The notes under the pieces are model-generated. The model did no database searches, was not told the DNA's origin, and worked only from the letters and a program-made list of their open reading frames with translations. Positions 63,821-64,000 of a stretch of 64,000 nucleotides of DNA are shown piece after piece. Both the position numbers and the translations under genes were made by a program. This DNA comes from Flavobacterium algicola. GTDB taxonomy: Bacteria > Bacteroidota > Bacteroidia > Flavobacteriales > Flavobacteriaceae. Numbering within the stretch: position 1 is the stretch's first letter; each line of letters begins with the position of its first letter. The DNA lies in contig NZ_JAJTUT010000002.1 in NCBI RefSeq assembly GCF_022399565.1, positions 744,001 to 808,000 of the forward strand, read 5' to 3'.

Positions 63821-64000
63821 TACCAAATCGAGTGATCAGCGCCTCTTTGATGATTGCTCAAAAATAATTAATGACTACAATTTCAAGTAAACTTCTATTT
63901 ACTTTCTATTAAATTAGCACAATTTAATAAATCGCCTTTTGATCATTATTACACTACCATTTTTTTTAAACGACATATTTAAAAGTATCATTAACAGATT
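63821..64000. other. Window end, no gene seen
   Basis: About 180 bp of AT-rich sequence after the last terminator; nothing recognisable. Confidence 0.6.

Overview
The window looks like a chromosomal segment of a Flavobacterium-like member of the Bacteroidota (Flavobacteriaceae). The DNA is AT-rich. Start codons rarely have Shine-Dalgarno sites. Several genes sit behind the Bacteroidota -7 box TAnnTTTG. Type IX secretion (T9SS) markers are present: a PorX-type regulator and a giant exported protein with a type B C-terminal sorting domain. Genus-level placement is inference from gene content.

Layout. 0-1.6 kb: the end of an Anbu-type proteasome-like peptidase and a transglutaminase-like partner. 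1.8-3.9 kb: a coiled-coil protein with a histidine-kinase phosphoacceptor-like helix but no ATPase, facing a DUF3095 cyclase-like protein. 4.2-16.3 kb: an arginine/proline biosynthesis cluster (GNAT, argG, argC, argD, proA, proB, argF', argB, argE, argH). It is preceded by a structured leader that could encode a 28-residue peptide with four arginines, and it is broken up by palindromic intergenic repeats and one decayed GxxExxY gene. There is no argJ or argA; the first-gene acyltransferase is the natural candidate for N-acylating glutamate, and the ArgF' type implies the acylated-citrulline route. 16.6-23.5 kb: porX, tsaE, alanine dehydrogenase, a DUF4258 protein, an FKBP-like lipoprotein, an S4 RNA-binding protein, a phosphoribosyltransferase and shikimate kinase. 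23.6-24.0 kb: four tRNAs (Lys, Lys, Leu, Lys). 24.2-28.8 kb: DoxX, a caspase-fold-like protein that seems to lack its catalytic pair, a formylglycine-generating-enzyme homologue and mnmE.

29.1-41.6 kb is a defence island: hsdR, a RhuM-Fic/Doc protein, hsdM, hsdS, mcrB, mcrC, then an unrecognised 274-residue protein flanked by two microprotein ORFs. The type I enzyme and McrBC would restrict, respectively, DNA lacking the host adenine methylation and DNA carrying modified cytosines. 41.7-47.2 kb: a YdjM-like membrane protein, a small conserved protein, and a DUF4374 lipoprotein with a TonB-dependent receptor (probable iron/siderophore uptake).

47.8-62.4 kb is one 4,876-residue T9SS exported protein. 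It carries an IgGFc-binding-like head, DUF11-type domains, 15 nearly identical four-cysteine repeats of 81 residues between two degenerate caps, a second long DUF11-like array, acidic calcium-type repeats and a type B sorting domain. No porP/sprF-type partner gene adjoins it within the window. The end holds a 2-oxoglutarate/Fe(II) oxygenase and a 58-residue histone-H1-like protein.

The best candidates for something undescribed are the arginine leader (4.2 kb), the unknown gene with its two microproteins behind McrC (40.3-41.6 kb), the capped repeat array of the giant adhesin, and the kinase-less coiled-coil phosphoacceptor protein. All functional calls are from reading motifs; no database search was run.
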